NCBI RefSeq assembly: GCF_000276805.1
Contig: NZ_AKXQ01000020.1
Location: forward strand, 1-64,000
Length of the DNA stretch: 64,000 nt
Direction of reading: 5' to 3'
Origin: Moritella dasanensis ArB 0140
GTDB taxonomy: Bacteria; Pseudomonadota; Gammaproteobacteria; Enterobacterales; Moritellaceae
Numbering within the stretch: the stretch's first letter is position 1; every line of letters starts with the position of its first letter. The translations under genes were made by a program, and so were the position numbers. This document shows positions 60,723 through 64,000 of this stretch, piece by piece. The notes below the pieces were generated by a model. That model ran no database searches and was not told where the DNA came from. It saw only the letters and a list, made by a program, of their open reading frames with translations.

Positions 60723-61283
60723 TTAACAACCCGTCGTTTCTAAGCTAAACAATTGAGTTTTATCGGTATGGTGATATTCGGCATAACAGAAATCCTTACT
60801 CAAATCCCCAGTGCCATAACCAATACGCGAGAAGTCATTGTCTTCATAAACCGTGATTTCAGCATAGGTTGCGGTGCGATTGCCGCTCGCTATTGTCACA
60901 TCCAGCGGCACACCTAACTCCATAAACGTTTCAATAAAATAGGCATGTGGCGTTGTCGCTTCACTTTTCGTTTCTGGATAACCACGATAAAACTGATAAT
61001 CCCCATAGTCTGTTGCGATGGTGACATTATCACCCAATATATTGTCAATTTGAGCCTTCATATGCAGCAATCGCACTGTTGATTTCAGGCTACCGTGAAA
61101 GTTTTCAACCGTTTCTTTTTTTGCATCATCTTTTAAATCGATAAAACGCGGGACGGCCGTTGCAGACAGCACACCTAAAACAACAATCGTAATGACCAAT
61201 TCAATGAGCGTAAAACCACTATTTATTTTAGATATATTGTTTATTTTAAACCCTGTATTTCTTTTAAACGCAGTAAAATCCAT
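60723..61283 (-). CDS. Type IV pilin/pseudopilin-like protein
   Basis: A 186-residue prepilin. The leader is 23 residues and ends in Gly, with cleavage at SG-FTLIELVITIVVLGVLSATAVPRFIDLKDDA, the class-III signal with Glu5 of the mature protein. The globular part has two C-terminal cysteines (DFCYAEYHH... ETTGC) that probably form the usual disulfide loop. It looks most like MSHA-type minor pilins. No other pilus or secretion gene is adjacent, and the tag gene follows 24 bp downstream on the same strand. Confidence 0.87.
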   Translation of the reverse strand: MDFTAFKRNTGFKINNISKINSGFTLIELVITIVVLGVLSATAVPRFIDLKDDAKKETVENFHGSLKSTVRLLHMKAQIDNILGDNVTIATDYGDYQFYRGYPETKSEATTPHAYFIETFMELGVPLDVTIASGNRTATYAEITVYEDNDFSRIGYGTGDLSKDFCYAEYHHTDKTQLFSLETTGC

Positions 61284-61455
61284 TTTCTCTCTCGGTTAAA
61301 TTTTCGAACTATCTGTTAGCTGTTTTCACTCTCGATGAGAGATTTGTAATATTATGCCTTATAAAATACTTAGTACTATAAGCTTAATTGCAAAATAATG
61401 AATGCCCAGCTTAAAAAGCTTCTATCTCACTATTTTTTATGTAAATTTTACGATG

Positions 61456-61495
61456 TATTATTTTCTACGTATTCTTTTCTACGTAATATTCTACG
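61456..61495. repeat. 14-bp imperfect tandem repeat before the prepilin
   Basis: TATTATTTTCTACG, TATTCTTTTCTACG and a shorter TAATATTCTACG follow each other in the gap 61284-61560. No gene is seen in that gap. Confidence 0.65.
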
Positions 61496-61560
61496 TTAAC
61501 GATAATTGTAGTCTGATTTTTTTTCAGTAAAAATAAAAGATAGCGACACCGATAACGATG

Positions 61561-62556
61561 TCACGCTTTAATCACTCTCACTAGCACGCAATGAGTCAAC
61601 CATATTGCCAGCGAGGTCAGTATTACCGCAAAGGTGATAGAGCTAAAACGATAGACAATAGAGAAGAATGCATCTTGTTGCCCAGGCTGAAAAGCGGTTG
61701 TCAGAGGCACTGCTAATGCGCTCAACGCCGAGAACCCAAGCCCAGATTTAACCCCACCCATGGCGATTAGCCAAGCAAAAAAACCAGCTGCTATCGCAAA
61801 GGCCATTAAAAATAATAATCCATTATTCGCCCAACTTGATAAAGCTAATTGGATCGCCATGCCCGCCACACAACCCAGCAATGTACCGCTGATGCGAATT
61901 TTTGCTACCGCCATGGAACCAAGGAAAGTCATCGGTGTTAACACAATAAAAATAGACGCTTGCGCTGAAATCGAGTCACTCAGATCCGCAAACTGAAAGA
62001 TTAAAAAAGCCAACATGGCGATGGTCCACCCCATTGCAGCTTGTCGTAATACACCGATGTGATCGTGCGGTACCGCAGCCGCGGCATGTGGCTTCACCAC
62101 CTTTAGGTTTACAGGTTCCGGAAATAAAAAATACGCGAGTGCACAAATAGGATAAATAGCAAAGGCACTGACCCAAAGCGTGACCGTGAAGTCTTCAATA
62201 TCAAAGCTCGGATAACTGATAAAATTAAGTGCAATCGAGCCCACCAGCAATCCTGTAAAACCAAACAAATAACTGCTTGGTTTGGTCATGGCGATACACT
62301 TACTCAAAAATAAAATGGCCACGGCCACTGTCATCAACCAAGGATACGCTTGTAAAAAACCCGAAATGAAATTCACTTCCAGCGTGACTAAAATAATGCC
62401 GAACACCATTTGATTGATTAAACTGCAATGCCAATCATCTGTACGGGCAATTATAAATACCGGCAGTAGTGCAGCAAAAAAACCATACGACCAACCAAAA
62501 ACCATACTTAGCGCTAAACCAAATACACATGCAAACCAAAGTCGCATCGTTTTCAT
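61561..62556 (-). CDS. DUF2955 membrane protein, partner of an HlyD-type adaptor
   Basis: A 331-residue protein with about ten membrane helices in two halves (RLWFACVFGLALSMVFGWSYGFFAALLPVFII... and later FIVLTPMTFLGSMAVAKIRISGTLLGCVAGMAIQLAL). It resembles the FUSC/AaeB-like DUF2955 proteins that pair with an HlyD adaptor. The HlyD gene is 81 bp upstream on the same strand and a LysR gene is divergent, as in E. coli aaeR-aaeXAB, an aromatic acid efflux unit. The start at 62556 has GGAGG at a good distance; ATG 62559 directly before is the alternative. Confidence 0.8.
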   Translation of the reverse strand: MKTMRLWFACVFGLALSMVFGWSYGFFAALLPVFIIARTDDWHCSLINQMVFGIILVTLEVNFISGFLQAYPWLMTVAVAILFLSKCIAMTKPSSYLFGFTGLLVGSIALNFISYPSFDIEDFTVTLWVSAFAIYPICALAYFLFPEPVNLKVVKPHAAAAVPHDHIGVLRQAAMGWTIAMLAFLIFQFADLSDSISAQASIFIVLTPMTFLGSMAVAKIRISGTLLGCVAGMAIQLALSSWANNGLLFLMAFAIAAGFFAWLIAMGGVKSGLGFSALSALAVPLTTAFQPGQQDAFFSIVYRFSSITFAVILTSLAIWLTHCVLVRVIKA

Positions 62557-62639
62557 CATCCCCTCCCCGTTAAACTAAATCGATCGAATACACTGACTCG
62601 GCCGAATAAACCCATGCAGTCTTAATAAACCCAGTGGCC

Positions 62640-63707
62640 TTAATAAATATAATGCAGTAAACCAGCAAGCTTGATCTGCAGACTTGCCAAAGTTTGCCAC
62701 CACACATTATTGGTAGGGTAAAGCACCACTGTGGCGCGCGAGCCGACAAATAGCTGGCTCGGGATAGCTTGCTCACTGGCAAGATTCACGCGTATACGCT
62801 GCGCATCTCGCACCCAACGATTGCTGACTTCCACCGAGGTTAATTGACCACTGGCGGTTTGCTGCGCCGACGCCACACCAAAGTCACGACTGGCGACAGT
62901 GAAGTTAAATACTTGCCCCGGCAGCGCATCATAAGTGACATAAGCAGCGGAGGTTTTACTGATTAATGTCGTGGCTTTTTCACGAAAATCAGCAGCTACC
63001 CACAGCGAATCGCTGGAAATAAACGTCAGCATCGGTTGATTCGCAGTGGCCATCGCGCCGACTTCTAATTGCAGATTCGTGATCACGCCCGTGTTCGGTG
63101 CATAGATGTTGGTGTGGGATAAATCTAATGTCGCTTGCGCAAGGTTATTCTTAGCCGCCATCACCAATGAGCTGTCACCCACTCCCGTACCCAATTGGGC
63201 TTTAATTGCGAGGGTTTGTTGTTTAGCCGCATGCAGTGTCGAGCGCGCCGCTTGATATTTGGCATAAGCACTATCCTGCATAGACACGGACACCAGGTGT
63301 TTTTTAGCCAGCTTGCTGATACGTTTATATTCCGCCGCCGCATTGTTGTAATTGGCATTACTGCTGGCGGTATTTGCGATGGCCGCTTCGACCTGCGCAT
63401 ACAAGGATGTTTGTTGCTCATACGCTTGTTGTAATGCCACGTTGGCCTTGTTTACCGCGATGCTGTATTTGCTATTATTAATACGAAACAACAGCTGGCC
63501 CTTTTCCACATGCTGATTATTGTTGATCGCAACATCGATAATCGGCCCAGATACTTCCGGCGCTAATTGCACCACATAACCATAAACTCGACTCTCGGTG
63601 GTTAACGGGGCGTATCTATCGGCCACTATGATGTAAGCCATGAATACAATGAACAAGACAATAAGGCGACACATCCAACGACGAAAAGCGGACTGGGTAT
63701 GAGACAT
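62640..63707 (-). CDS. HlyD/EmrA-type membrane fusion protein
   Basis: A 355-residue adaptor with one N-terminal helix (CRLIVLFIVFMAYIIVADRY), lipoyl halves (SRVYGYVVQLAPEVSGPIIDVAINNNQHVEKGQLLFRINNSKY and DLSHTNIYAPNTGVITNLQLEVGAMATANQPML), a long coiled coil between them and a C-terminal beta-barrel. It spans the periplasm and joins the DUF2955 pump downstream to an outer-membrane channel. The divergent LysR gene is 150 bp away. The substrate is unknown; aromatic acids are suggested only by the gene order. Confidence 0.88.
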   Translation of the reverse strand: MSHTQSAFRRWMCRLIVLFIVFMAYIIVADRYAPLTTESRVYGYVVQLAPEVSGPIIDVAINNNQHVEKGQLLFRINNSKYSIAVNKANVALQQAYEQQTSLYAQVEAAIANTASSNANYNNAAAEYKRISKLAKKHLVSVSMQDSAYAKYQAARSTLHAAKQQTLAIKAQLGTGVGDSSLVMAAKNNLAQATLDLSHTNIYAPNTGVITNLQLEVGAMATANQPMLTFISSDSLWVAADFREKATTLISKTSAAYVTYDALPGQVFNFTVASRDFGVASAQQTASGQLTSVEVSNRWVRDAQRIRVNLASEQAIPSQLFVGSRATVVLYPTNNVWWQTLASLQIKLAGLLHYIY

Positions 63708-63857
63708 ATAAATTTCCGATGACGAATAAAACAGTGGGGGATTATAGAAATATTCGACTTGATTAAATACAACAATTAATATGGCACTTGCGTCTCATAA
63801 GTAGGACAATGAGTAATGCGTTAATGAATAATAGCTCGACTAATAATAGGACAATCA

Positions 63858-64000
63858 ATGAAAGCATCGATGGATGATCTGTACTTATTCATATTAACAG
63901 TAAGACATGGCGGTATTAGCGCTGCGGCACAAGCCCATGGATTACAGCGTTCCAAGGTCAGCCGACGACTCCAAGAATTAGAAAAAGCACTAGGTTGCCA
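63858..64000 (+). CDS. LysR-type regulator, N-terminal part (cut by window end)
   Basis: The first 47 codons of a LysR gene: MKASMDDLYLFILTVRHGG followed by ISAAAQAHGLQRSKVSRRLQELEKALGC, a complete winged HTH of the aromatic/antibiotic-related branch (QRSKVSRRLQELE). The rest lies past the window. Divergent from the HlyD/DUF2955 genes, so it probably regulates them, as AaeR does. Confidence 0.85.
   Translation, partial: MKASMDDLYLFILTVRHGGISAAAQAHGLQRSKVSRRLQELEKALGC

Overview
The window looks like chromosomal DNA of a low-to-moderate GC marine gammaproteobacterium. A Moritella, Psychromonas, Shewanella or Vibrio relative fits best, but genus cannot be fixed from sequence alone. The reasons are family-level: Fpr ending in -YW, YqfB, RsuA, YjjU-type patatin, DUF465 and DUF2237 proteins, a GbpA-type chitin LPMO, a HD-GYP/EAL/MCP signalling set, many LysR regulators paired with divergent target genes, and a MITE whose termini resemble repeats common in Vibrio and relatives. 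There are no rRNA or tRNA genes, no CRISPR array, no prophage and no transposase.

Layout. 0-8.8 kb: DUF3313 lipoprotein, orphan DNA methyltransferase with YkgJ-type protein, an RpoS-like sigma factor, patatin, dadA with divergent LysR, fpr, a two-helix miniprotein, YeiH-type exporter. 8.9-12.4 kb: HD-GYP protein, DUF465 protein, two near-identical 49-residue HTH-like miniproteins in a 419-bp tandem duplication, GST. 12.5-18.1 kb: RND pump with its fusion protein, and an exported Ntn hydrolase. 18.3-21.7 kb: LysR, an IDO/PrnB-like protein (DUF1864) and a kynureninase-like PLP enzyme. 21.7-24.5 kb: organophosphonate oxidation genes (HD oxygenase, TauD-type dioxygenase, binding protein) without ABC permease or ATPase. 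24.6-33.2 kb: chemoreceptor, ureidoglycolate lyase-like protein, two unknowns (one DUF3859), and a compact operon XRE regulator / REC-EAL / HPt-like / hybrid kinase. 33.5-38.9 kb: GbpA, cytochrome b561, ArsR with a striking palindrome, DUF2237, hydrolase, Lrp, gate-domain transporter. 38.9-46.4 kb: ChaN lipoprotein, yqfB-rsuA-lysR operon, metB, PACE pump, three tandem small lipoproteins, VirK/YbjX protein. 46.5-64 kb: GNAT, MITE, azlCD with AraC, LysR/MFS, LysE, LysR, 2OG oxygenase, MsrA-like, YceI-like, OYE with LysR, AraC/MFS, tag, prepilin, DUF2955/HlyD efflux pair with a divergent LysR cut by the window end.

The most unusual cross-window signal is the number of short tandem repeats (7-16 bp units). 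In five genes the stop codon itself lies inside the repeat: the Ntn hydrolase, the gate-domain transporter, a LysR gene, metB and the OYE. In one AraC gene the start codon does. Similar repeats appear to have been read in frame within fpr, the PACE pump and perhaps two N-terminal extensions. Other points worth checking are the twin HTH miniproteins, the sigma factor with an altered -10 reading residue, the IDO-like/kynureninase-like pair, the terminator placed between phosphonate binding protein and dioxygenase, the perfect 18-bp-arm palindrome before arsR, and the MITE that starts exactly after the azlD stop codon.
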